Positions 37,768-48,010 of a stretch of DNA of 64,000 nucleotides are shown one piece after another (the first letter of the stretch is position 1; the number at the start of each line of letters is the position of its first letter). The notes below the pieces were generated by a model, which ran no database searches, was not told the origin of the DNA, and worked only from the letters and a program-made list of their open reading frames with translations. This DNA is from Letharia columbiana (taxonomy: Eukaryota; Ascomycota; Lecanoromycetes; Lecanorales; Parmeliaceae), in assembly GCF_014066305.1 (NCBI RefSeq), contig NW_023501097.1:186001-250000 (forward strand), given 5' to 3'. The position numbers and the translations under genes were made by a program.

Positions 37768-38829
37768 ATAGTCTTAGACTTAATTTAATCTATATAGTAT
37801 AGATTATTAATATTCTAATTAATCTATATTCCAAATAGAAGACTTAAAAGATTTTCGATTAATTTTTTTTATATTTTTTTCGAATAAGATATTCTTTAAT
37901 TTAAATTTAGAGTTTTTCTAATAGATTAGTTAAACTCTAGAAGTTTTATCGTTATTAATCTTATTCTTAATAAAAATAGAAGAATTTAATCGAAGTTAAA
38001 AATAATAATCTTTTTAATTTTAAAAATTATTTTAATATAAACTCTAATAACTTTATATATATCGAATTTTTTTATGAGCTATATAAAAACGTTTTTAATA
38101 GTATATTTAGATATTATAAATTATATAACTAATTAAATTAAAGAATTAATCGAAAATTATTTTAAAAAATTTAAGAAATCTATAATTACTTTAAAAATAC
38201 TTATTAACGAGATTTTATAGCTATTCTTAATAATTATTAATAAATTAATTAGAAAGAAATTAGGTTAAATTAAATCTACTTTTTATTTATATTAAATCAT
38301 TAATTAATATCGATATGAATATTATTTAAATTATTTATTAATTTCAATATTAAAGATTAAAAAGAAGTTTTATTAGTTTAAAGTTAACTAATAAAAAAAG
38401 AATTTAAATTAAGAATTAATCTAGTATATACTATATAACTAAGAAGATTTTAAAACTTAATTTAATATAATAAGAGAAAAATTAAGAAAATAAAGTATTT
38501 TAAATTTATCTTTTAAATCTATCTTTTAAATTTATTAGTTATTATCTATTACTAATATCGAATAATTATTTTTAACTCTAAAACTTTTCATAGCGATATC
38601 TAAGACTATTCTTATAAGTACTAATTTCTCTTAATGAAATATATACTTTAATATTTCGCGCTTAAAAGATAGAAATTATTAAAAATCGTCGAAATTAAGA
38701 GATAAATCGCTTAAACTTATATAATTGAAAGATTAAAAAAGATTTAATTAGATATATACTCGAAAAATTTATAAATTTAATAAACTCTCTAGCTATTAAT
38801 TCTCTATCTTAATATTAATTACCTTAGAG
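37768..38829. other. AT-rich sequence without recognised feature
   Basis: About 1.06 kb, RIP-like but with scattered CA/TG. Short direct repeats (TTTATCTTTTAAATCTATC at ~38.51 kb). I find no readable protein motif or similarity to other parts of the window. Confidence 0.5.
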
Positions 38830-39400
38830 GAAATATACGATTGGGATATATCACGTGACTGTACTATCAACTCGATATTTGTTATAACTTTCAATTAACT
38901 TTCAATCAACGTCTCATTAATATTAGAATTTCGATAACATTAAATTATTCGATATTCGAAATTAATGAATAATTATTTCGTAATTCCCTTATTATATATT
39001 AAGGTTTATACTAATTCGGGTATCTCGCTTCGCTTATAATAGCCTATTCATCAACGTCACGTGATTTATTTTTCGATTTTTGGATTTTTCTCGAAATTTG
39101 ATATATAAGTAAGATATATAGCCCTATAGGGCTGTGGGACTTAGAGAAATTTTCGAAAAACTTGATATATTACCGCTAGCCATTAATTCTCTACTAGTAA
39201 TATATTAATGTATTACTTTATAGCGTAGTATTGAAATAATAACAAATCGATATCTCTTTCGTATTCCATTAACTGTCCATTAACTATCCATTAATAATAA
39301 ATTTGACTGAATCTACTATAAATAGAAAATTTTATATAATTCTATTCGACATACGTTATATAGAACGTAATATCTGAATGTATTCGGTGTGTAGTCTTTA
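38830..39400. other. Low-RIP island of unknown identity
   Basis: About 570 bp with ordinary CA/TG content. It holds ATCACGTGAC at 38,850 and GTCACGTGAT at 39,056, a 10-bp inverted pair. TTAACTTTCAAT is repeated near 38.9 kb, and three near-copies of CCATTAACTAT lie at ~39,269-39,296. No ORF or recognised element. It adjoins the inverted long X copy at ~39,400. Confidence 0.5.
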
Positions 39401-39615
39401 TTATATAAATCGTATAATTATAGCTAATGACTTATTAACTATAATCGTTATAGTAGATTCTTCTCTTATAACGTTATTATAGTAATATATTATATTAATA
39501 TAATAAATATAATAGATTAAGTTATAGTAGTATTCTCCGCTTACTAAGTAATAATTTAATGTGAAACCGTAGAGAGCATATAACGTGGGATCTTGGAGAG
39601 CTGAGCCGGGTTTTT

Positions 39616-39626
39616 GGGGGGGGGGG
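39616..39626 (+). repeat. G11 homopolymer within a 176-bp unit
   Basis: Eleven consecutive G after TTTTT in one less mutated unit. The same place in other units reads GATAATAATAATCTTATTAT-like sequence, so the tract is private to this copy. Confidence 0.75.
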
Positions 39627-39804
39627 TCTTATTGCCGCTTAGTTTCTCCGTAGTATTCTCCGCATTTACCTATTATAGTTCCTTCTCTTACTTCTTAATA
39701 TAGTAGAGATGATAGACTAAGTTATAGTAGTGTTCTTCGCTTACTAAGTAATAATTTAATATAGAACCGTAGAGAGTATATAACGTAGGATCTTAGGGAG
39801 TTAA

Positions 39805-39987
39805 TGTTATAATACTAGCCCCTTCGGCTATCGCATATATATCGCGTATTACTAGGGCTAGTAATTACCAGCTACTATTAGCCATCTATTTTATATATAT
39901 AAATATTCATACATCTTATAAATTAATAATTAGTCTTTTAGTTATAATTATTCAATTTCTAATATATCTAATATTCTACTTTCAATA
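39805..39987 (+). repeat. 5' LTR of the TRIM-like element
   Basis: 183 bp with the inner palindrome TAGCCCCTTCGGCTA near its start. It is followed by GGTTATAAGCCCG, the place where a primer-binding site is expected; tRNA identity not assigned. Confidence 0.85.
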
Positions 39988-40190
39988 GGTTATAAGCCCG
40001 AAAGCGGGTAAGGCAGTATCGAATATCCTTATACTTTCTAACATAGATATTAAACTAAGTCTTTAATAATTATTTATAAATAGATATATCTTATAGCGAT
40101 AGCCTATTTTTTTAGCTTATATCTATCGACGAGAGGGCTATCGCTATTTAATCTCTATATAAAAAATATCGAACTAAAATCCTTATTTTA

Positions 40191-40440
40191 TTCGAGATCT
40201 CGAAACAATACGAGTAAACCATCAAAACCCTTAGATTATTCTGAGGTTCTGAAACAATACGGGTAAACTATTAAAATTCTCAGATTATTCCGAGGTCTCG
40301 AAACAATACAGACAAATTATTAAAACCCTTATATTATTTCGAGGTCTCGAAGTAATACGGGTAAAATAATTATTTCGAAGTTCTGAAATAATATAGGCAA
40401 AACGTCAAAACTCTTATTTCATTCGAGGTCCCGAAACGGG
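40191..40440 (+). repeat. 49-bp tandem repeat inside the TRIM-like element
   Basis: Repeat starts at 40,191, 40,239, 40,288, 40,337, 40,373 and 40,421 (spacing 48, 49, 49, 36, 48). The core is TTCGAGGTCTCGAAACAATA then CGGGTAAAC. Each unit contains a short near-palindrome CGAGGTCTCG. One unit has lost ~13 bp. CpA is largely retained. Confidence 0.85.
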
Positions 40441-40606
40441 TATCTAAAGCCCCGACACTCTTCCTATTTTTTCTTATCGAGGTTTTTTATAGATTTAACG
40501 AGGCCGGGTAAATAATTAATCTCGAATTTAAAGCGTGAATATAAAAACTAATATAAGATACGATATGCTAGGGTTTAGGAAATCAGCTTCTGGGGCTATC
40601 GGGGAG

Positions 40607-40788
40607 TGTTATAATATTAGCCCCTTCGGCTATTATATACATTTCGCGTATTATCAGAGCTAGTATTATTAGTTATTATTAGCCACCTATTTTATATATA
40701 TAAATATCCGTATATTCTATAAATTAATAATTAGTCTTTTAGTTATAATTATTCAATTTCTAATATATCTAATATTCTACTTTTAATA
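40607..40788 (+). repeat. 3' LTR of the TRIM-like element
   Basis: 182 bp. The second half (from TAATTAGTCTTTTAGTTATA on) is almost identical to the 5' LTR; most differences, mainly transitions, cluster in the first ~110 bp. Followed by GTTAA. Confidence 0.85.
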
Positions 40789-41726
40789 GTTAAGCCGTAT
40801 TCTTAACGATAATAATCTTATTATTACTTAATTTCTCCGTAGTATTCTTTATAATATTCTTCGTAGTATTCTTTATATTTATCTATTATAGTTTCTTCTC
40901 TTACTTCTTCTCTTATAAAGTATTAAACTAAGTAGTTAGTTGAGTAATTAATTAAGTAAATAAGTAAATAATTAATTAATAATCTAATTAAGTAAATTAT
41001 TAAGCTAATAAGATAAATAGTATTAATTAAGCGATTAATCGAGTATCGCTAGCTTAAGAGAAGTATATAAGAGAGAATAATAGCTATAAATTCGTTTAGG
41101 CTCTTTTTAAGAATCTTTTAATACGTTTATAAGTAGTAATAGATAACTATTAAACTTACTTACGGTCTCGATTATTAATAATAATAAATTCGCTAAGAAA
41201 TAATTTAAGGGTGTTAGTAAGGGCTCTAAGAGACGTATAAAGAGATATATATATCTTAGACGTTAAGTAACCTTTAAGCGAGAGGTATTAAAGATAATAA
41301 TATTTATATTAATAGAATTAATAGAATTAATAAAGTAATGAAAGAATAATAATTATAATAGATAAAAGGATTATTATTCGATCTCGAACGCGTTTAATAT
41401 AATTACGATATTTGAATATTAATTTAATTTATTAATAGTAGATTAAACTTTATTATTTTTATAGCGTTAGAAAGCGTATATTAAGCTTTATAATCTACGA
41501 AATTATAAAGTAATAATATTTTTAGAGAGATAGTTATTTTAGAGTATAAGACTTCTATATATAGATTTTTATAGATTTTTAATAGTTATAAACGCTAATT
41601 TATTTACCCGCGGTATCTAATTAAAAAGCGTAGATCTAACGAATTTATAATTAACTATATATATAAATTTAAGATTTTTAAGCTTAGCTCTATCTTATTC
41701 TTTTATATATACTAATAAGTAAAGGC

Positions 41727-41985
41727 CTATAAATTAAATTTATAATTATTTTTTTAATTAGAACTATCGAGTAAGTAGATAAGCGATCTTTAATAAGCGA
41801 ACTTTAGTGAGCGATATTTAAATTCCTTGCACTTTAATAATTATAGGATTAAATTTAACAATTTTTTTTTCTAAAAGCTTATATTTTATTCTACAATTTA
41901 AAAAAAAATCTCAAAATTTTAATAGAAAACAAAAAAGTTATTCTAGAATCAAATAATGTATACCTGATTTAAGGCTGTCCGACTG
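41727..41985 (-). mobile_element. Family X short element, truncated
   Basis: Starts AGTAAAGGCCTATAAATTAA at the junction with the preceding X copy and runs to ~41,985 (GTATACCTGATTTAAGG), where another X copy takes over at GTCGAGCGAACTTTG. It keeps some CA/TG. Confidence 0.6.
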
Positions 41986-41989
41986 TCGA

Positions 41990-43127
41990 GCGAACTTTGA
42001 TAAGCGATATTTGAATTCCTTGCGCTTTACGGAGGTCGGCATCAAAAGTCCTAAATAGCGCTAAAATACTTAGTACTCTTGATATTCTTGGCACTTTCTA
42101 TATAATTACATTTATTTAATAATAATACTTTATATAATTGCGTATATACTTATTAGCTCGCTCGGCGAAGTTATATAATTATATATTACCTTCTTTATAA
42201 TCTTTTCTATACTCGTTATTATCTTTAAAATATATTATCTTTATAATATATCTCGATATTCACTCTATTTACTTCTAAATTCTCTTTTAAATAAACTTAT
42301 AATTTTAATAATATAGTTATTATCTTTCAACTTTCTTATAAATTCTTAATATATTTTTTCGAGTAATATAATATTTTATTTATAGTTAATAAAACTTAAT
42401 AAGTATTTAAATTCGAGTTTTATTATTATAATTAATACTTTAAATATTAAATATATTAATAAAAGATAATTAAGATAGAGAATAGTAAGAAGATTTCTAT
42501 TTATTATATTATATAAATAAGACTTATATATTAGAAGTCTTTATACTTTTCCTCTATTTCTTTACGCTATAATTAGTACTTTAATATTATTATTATTATA
42601 TATTCTATTAATATCGCTATTATATATATACTTCGTATATTTATACTTCGTATATATATACTACGTCGCTATTATATAGAGTACTAATACTTATTAAAAT
42701 AAAGAATAATAATGCTATCTATGAAATTTGGAAGTATATCAAGCACTCAGCCCTATCTAAACCCTTGTCTTGGTATGTTTAGGACTTTTGATATCGACCT
42801 CCGTAATAATTATAAGACTTAATTTTAAAATTCTTAAAAATTCGGAAAGCACAAACAGCGTTTCAAAATTTTAAAACAAAAATCTTAAAATTTTAATAGA
42901 AAATAAAAAAGTTATTCTATATGTCAATAATATACACCTATTTTTTTGATAAGGGAGGCGCGGGAGGGCGAGATTTTGATGGTTGCGGACGCTAATTTAT
43001 TTACCCGCGATAAGTTAGATAGTCTAGCCAAAAGGCGTAATAACCTCGAATTAATAATTGGCTGCGCATATAAATTCAAGGTTTTCTAGTTTAACCCTAT
43101 CTTATTCTTTTATATATATTAATCTAA
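41990..43127 (-). mobile_element. Family X short element carrying a 774-bp MITE
   Basis: The interrupted X sequence reads CTTGCGCTTTA before and TAATAATTATAAGACTTAA after the insertion, rejoining to the family consensus. The right part (42,804-43,127) is one of the best-preserved X sequences, including GATTTTGATGGTTGCGGACG and AATTGGCTGCGCATATAAAT, and ends at ~43,127. Confidence 0.7.
42030..42803. mobile_element. 774-bp TA-flanked MITE or short DNA transposon
   Basis: 26-bp terminal inverted repeats CGGAGGTCG(G/A)(C/T)ATCAAAAG... at 42,030 and 42,803 with two mismatches, both transitions. The target duplication TA is at 42,028-42,029 and 42,804-42,805, confirmed by the uninterrupted X copies. 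The interior is AT-rich with no transposase. The ends kept CA/TG while the interior is RIP-like. Confidence 0.85.
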
Positions 43128-43131
43128 TTAC

Positions 43132-43192
43132 TTTTTTCTTCTATAGAACTCTCTAATAAATATAACTAAGTATTTTATCTTATATTTTAATA
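43132..43192 (+). repeat. Copia family-1 LTR end fragment
   Basis: CTTTTTTCTTCTATAGAACT to TTATATTTTAATA, matching the last ~60 bp of the family-1 LTR. It is wedged between two X copies. Confidence 0.6.
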
Positions 43193-43755
43193 ATAATAGA
43201 ATAAGATAGAGCTAAATTAGAAAATCTTAAATTTATATATATAGCTAATTATTAATTTATTAGATCTACGCTTTTTAGTTAGATATCGCGAGTAAATAAA
43301 TTAATATTCGTAATTATTAAAAAAATAGATATATATTATTAATATATAGAAAAATCTTTTTATTTTCTATTAACTTTTTAAGATTTTAAATTTTAAATTT
43401 TAGAGCGTAGTCTACGCTTTTCGAATTTTTAAGAATTTTAAAATTTAGTCTTATAATTATTAAAGCGTAAGAAATTCAAATATCGCTTATTAGAGTTCGC
43501 TCGATAGCCGAATAGCCCTAATTAAAAAAAATAGATATATATTATTTAATTTTAGAATAACTTTTTTATTTTCTATTAAAATTTAAATTTTTTTAATTTA
43601 AACTATAGAGTATAATATAGGCTTTTAGATAAAAAAAGAATTACTAAATTTAGTCTTATAGATATTTAAGTATAAAGAATTTAGATATCGCTTATCAAAG
43701 ATCGCTTACCAAAATTTACTCGATAGCCCCGATCAAAAAAAATGATTATGAATTT
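43193..43755 (+). mobile_element. Family X short element, cut by a Copia LTR
   Basis: From AGAATAAGATAGAGC to GATTATGAATTT, where the terminal ~20 bp are replaced by the LTR at 43,756. It contains a partial internal duplication: the ATAGATATATATTATT... to AAGATTT segment occurs twice. Confidence 0.6.
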
Positions 43756-43907
43756 TATTAAAATATAAAGATAGAATACTTAGTTATATTAACTATAGAG
43801 TTCTATAGAAGAAAAGAGCGACTTAATATAAGCGCGCTAAGATATATTACGTAACGTAGTTATATAATTACTAAGACGCTAAGAGTTATATAATTCGAAT
43901 TTTAATA
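43756..43907 (-). repeat. 3' LTR of Copia family 1 (43.8-kb copy)
   Basis: 152 bp, TATTAAAATATAAAGATAG... to ...CGAATTTTAATA, followed by CTTCTCTTT, the degraded polypurine complement. Confidence 0.75.
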
Positions 43908-46429
43908 CTTCTCTTTATATATATTCTTTTATAAGTGAAACCTAATAGATATAAAGTTTAATATTAATAAGTCTAAAATCGAGTAGATAAGATAAAATAA
44001 TTTATATTATAAGATAAGATTAGCGTCGAGTAGTAAGAGTAAATTAGTATTAGATAGCTAAGGTAAGTTAGTAGCTAGATAGTTAGCGTAAAAATATATC
44101 TTCTATACCCCTACCCCCTCTTACGAATAGAATTTAAAAAAAATACGAGATTTAAAGTTCGCGATATCTAAAATAGAGTAGATAAAGTGAAAAGTTGAAA
44201 TCTAAAAACGACTATATTAAACTATAGCTCTTACTTAAATATAACTTAAATTTCACTTTTTATTAAAAAACGATTTTTCGAAAATTTTATTTCTAGATTA
44301 TCTAGTATATATTAAAAATCGATTAATTTAAGATTAAAGAATATTTATAAGAATAACTAAATAAAATAATTAGAAGAAATTCTTTTAACTATATATCGTC
44401 GACTATAAGACTCTCGCGAAGGTTATTTTAAATAATTAATTCTTAGTAATAGTAGCTATAATAGCGATAATTTAAAGATATAATACTCGAGATATTAATA
44501 ACGAATAGATATAAATCTCTTAAAAGAGCTTTAGAAGTTTTAATAATAATAGCGATAATAGCGTTAAAGAAATAGCTATTTTAATATAAAATAGCGAGTT
44601 TATAGAGTATTAAGTCTAATATAGCGACTTAATAAATAACTTAAATTAATTATTTATAATATGAAATTAATAAAATAGCTTTTCTAAAATAGAAAAGCTT
44701 TTTTATATTAAAATTATTAGATTATAATTATAAACGATATTTTAACTTAATAAATTAATAAAATCTTTTAAACTTATTCTTATTAAGAGTTTTAATAAAA
44801 TTATTAGCTATTTATTAATTAATAGAGATATAATTTAAAGCGATATTTTTAATAATAACTTATTTCTATATATAATAATATTAAATATTAATATATTTAA
44901 TATAAATATAAAATTAAGAGTTTTTAATTAATATTATAGCGCTTTAATTATTATAAAAAATAATTATTACTTACGCTTATTTATCGCTAAAATTAAACTA
45001 ATCTAATAGATTATATAATTAAACTACTTCTTTAATAATTTATATTTAATTAATATATTTAATTTTATAAATTAAGAGTATTATAATAAATTATTACTTC
45101 GATAATTAATTAATAGCTTTATTATTAATATTAAATATATATCTAGATATAAAATAATAAGTATCTTAATTATCGATTTAATCGATATTAATATAATCGC
45201 TTAGAGATTTTAAATCTTCTTTAAAGATAAGTTAATAGTTAATAATTTATCTAAAATAGCGAAAGATTTACTTAATTACTTTTTAATAAATTTTATTAAA
45301 ATTCGAGCTATATTAAAATATTATTAAGATTATAAATATAATATCTAGTCTTATATCGAGTATTATGTATATTAATAATCTTATTATTAATTAATACTTA
45401 ATATAAGAGACTTTAAAGATTTAGAAGTTCTCTTTAAATATCTAATATCTTTCGATATTTATAAAAATAAATATATTTTTAAATTTCTATATATTATACT
45501 TAGTAAGAAACTTTTTAATATACTTTATTTAATTAAATCGAATAATATAATTAATATAATCTCTAATAATAGTTATATTTAGATAATAGATATATAATTT
45601 TAAATTAATTATTTCGAAATAATTATTAAACTCATCTTTAATATTTTAAATTTCTATTTTATTAAAATTAACTAAGAGAATATTATTTATATAAATTATA
45701 ATAATTATAATATTATTAATAAAGATTAAGAAATTAATTATAATAGACTTAAAGCTTAATTTCTTTAGATATATAAAGAGAATATTATATTAAATTCTTA
45801 AGAATTACTTTAAATCGTATAGCGTCTTCTTTAATTTATATATCTTATACTTACTATTAAAATTAAAATCTATAAACTATATTATATAGATAATTTTCTT
45901 TATATTATTATAAAAAAAAGTAATTTTAATATTTATTTACTTTAATTTTTAATTAAAGATTATTATTAAAGTAAAAATTATTTTATAATTTATAAACTTA
46001 ATTATAAAGATAAAAGTCTTATTAAAATCTATGCCTTCGCGCTATTTAAAATTATAAATTATTTATTAAACTTTATATTATATAATCTCTCTAATAAAAT
46101 CTTACTTAAATTTATAAATCTATTTATTATTTAAAGTATATATATTCGAGAATAAATTTATTAAAATTTAAGTATTATTAGCTATAAGAAAGTTAACTTC
46201 TTTTTATATAATAAGTTTCTATTCTATTTTTTAATATTTATTCGCTATTATCTTTCGATATATTTAAAATTTAAATAGTTTAAAAGTATTAACTTTAATT
46301 AAAAGAGCGAGTAAATCTAATAAAAGATCGCGATAAGTTTTAAGAACTTTATATTATCTAGATTATTCTAAAAGAAACTATTAATTAATTATAAATCTAG
46401 TTATAAATCTTATTAAGACTTATACTAAA

Positions 46430-46625
46430 GACGTCGATATTATTAGAATAAATTCCGCGAGCGTATTTTCATTTAGAGTTTTAGATAATTTCGACTCTAT
46501 CCCCTCTAAATATACCTACGGCGATATCTACGACGGCGATATCTATAAAGATATTTCTCTAACGGGGATTTATATAATAATAACGAATTCTCTTCTAACA
46601 GCTTTAATTGGGGTAATTACTACTT
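46430..46625. other. Slightly GC-richer patch within the Copia
   Basis: Contains CGCGAGCGTATTTTCATTTA and CCTACGGCGATATCTACGA, less mutated than its flanks and with a short internal direct repeat (GGCGATATCTA twice). No separate element ends seen. Confidence 0.4.
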
Positions 46626-47037
46626 CGATAGATATTTCTTATCTTATTCTTTTTAAGACTCTCTTTTTTAAAATTAATATTAAAGAGACGATTAATAGCT
46701 TATATACGATTATTTATAACGTATCTATATAGCGCTTATTTCTATTCTTAAATAGATTTTAATTATTAATCTTTCTTTTTTTAATAAGATTAAGCTTAAA
46801 TAGAATAGATTTAAAAAAGACGTTATTAATTTAAATTATATTTAAATAGATTTAAATTTTACTATTTAATATTAATATATAATAAAATTAATTAATTTTA
46901 TAATTAATTAAGCGCCTTTTATAGATATAATTCTTATATTTAATTTAATTAATATTTAATAGATATATTTAATAGAAATTTATTTATTTAATAATTTGAA
47001 GATATAAAATATTAGATAAATAATTTATAGGGGCCTT

Positions 47038-47176
47038 TATTAAAAGTAGTAGATGAAATACTTAGTTAATTAGATCTAACTGTAGAGAGCATTATAAATA
47101 TATATATCGTTAAGCCTCGGTAAATCTTCCTTACCTCGATAAACCTTTTAACTTAATTAGATAATATATTTTAATA
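47038..47176 (-). repeat. 3' LTR of Copia family 2 (copy B)
   Basis: 139 bp. It keeps ACTGTAGAGAGCATT and CTCGGTAAATCTTCC, so it is less mutated than the other three LTRs of the family. Confidence 0.85.
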
Positions 47177-47799
47177 CTCTTATATACTCGAAATATAGCT
47201 TGAATTAAATAAGTAGAAAAATAAAAAAATATTCTTATTCTTTTACTCTTCTTATTCGAGTAAATAGCTATATTTAAATATCGGATAATAAAGGTAAAGA
47301 GGGTATATATATAAGAAAAATTCTATTTACCCTATATAAAAATTCCATTTTTTATTAAAAAGCGATTTTTTAAAAAATTTATTTTTAATTTACTTAATAT
47401 ATATTAAAGATTAATTAATTAAAGACTAAAAGTTTATAACGTTTATAATAGGATAGATAAAGTAAAAAATTAAAATCTAAAAATAACTATATTATATTTT
47501 AAATATCTAATCCTCGACGATAAAATAATAATATACGCTTTATATATAATACGCTAATAAAATAAGATATAGATAAAAACGTTTTAAAAGAGTTTTAAAG
47601 ATTTAATAGCGATAATAATAATAGCGTTAAAGAAATAGCTATTTCGATATAAAATAATAAATTTATAAAGTATTAAGCTTAATATAGCGGCTTAGCGAGC
47701 GATCTAAATAGATTATTTAAGATATAAAGATTAATTAGAAATAAGCTCTTATATAAGTAATAAGATTAAAAAACTTAATCTATTTAAAATTTATCTATC

Positions 47800-48010
47800 T
47801 CTTAAAATATTAAAATTAACTCTTTTTAATAATAATCTATTCACCTCTTAAAATATTAAAATTAACTCTTTTTAATAATAATTTATTTATCTCTTAAAAT
47901 ATTAAAGTTAACTCTTTCTTAATAATAAGCATATCGCTAAAATATAAATTTATTTATCTTTTAAAATATTAAAGTTAATTCTTTTTTAATAATAAGCGTA
48001 TCGCTAAGAT
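47800..48010 (-). repeat. Internal tandem repeat of Copia family 2 (4 units)
   Basis: Four units with ATTAAA(A/G)TTAACTCTTT, versus three in copy A. Confidence 0.65.

Larger units (their letters stand above)
39805..40788 (+). mobile_element. TRIM-like short LTR element (984 bp)
   Basis: Two LTRs of 183 and 182 bp (39,805-39,987; 40,607-40,788) starting TGTTATAAT and ending TTCAATA/TTTAATA. The 5-bp target duplication GTTAA is at 39,800-39,804 and 40,789-40,793. A purine run GGGGAG immediately precedes the 3' LTR, as a polypurine tract. The 619-bp interior has no coding potential but holds a 49-bp tandem repeat. Small size, LTRs and lack of genes fit a terminal-repeat retrotransposon in miniature. 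Orientation is from the purine run. Confidence 0.85.
39400..41717 (-). mobile_element. Family X long element, inverted, split by a TRIM-like insertion
   Basis: Reverse-complement match to 27.32-28.72 kb: TAGTAGATTCTTCTC at ~39.45 kb, 176-bp units, the RAGCTTCTAC-type region at ~41.06-41.4 kb, and the terminal TTCTTTTATATATACTAA ending at ~41,717. The portion equivalent to 28.72-29.13 kb is missing and replaced by the 38.83-39.40 island. The TRIM-like element 39,805-40,788 lies inside a 176-bp unit. Confidence 0.65.
43756..47028 (-). mobile_element. 5'-truncated Copia family 1
   Basis: Minus-strand Copia with 3' LTR and pol; RT box Y-I-N-N-I-L at 45,676-45,693. The internal sequence follows the family to ~47,028 (matching ~11,950-12,000), then stops at GGGGCC before a family-2 LTR. 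No matching continuation appears after that family-2 element, so the remaining ~4 kb was lost. Confidence 0.75.
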
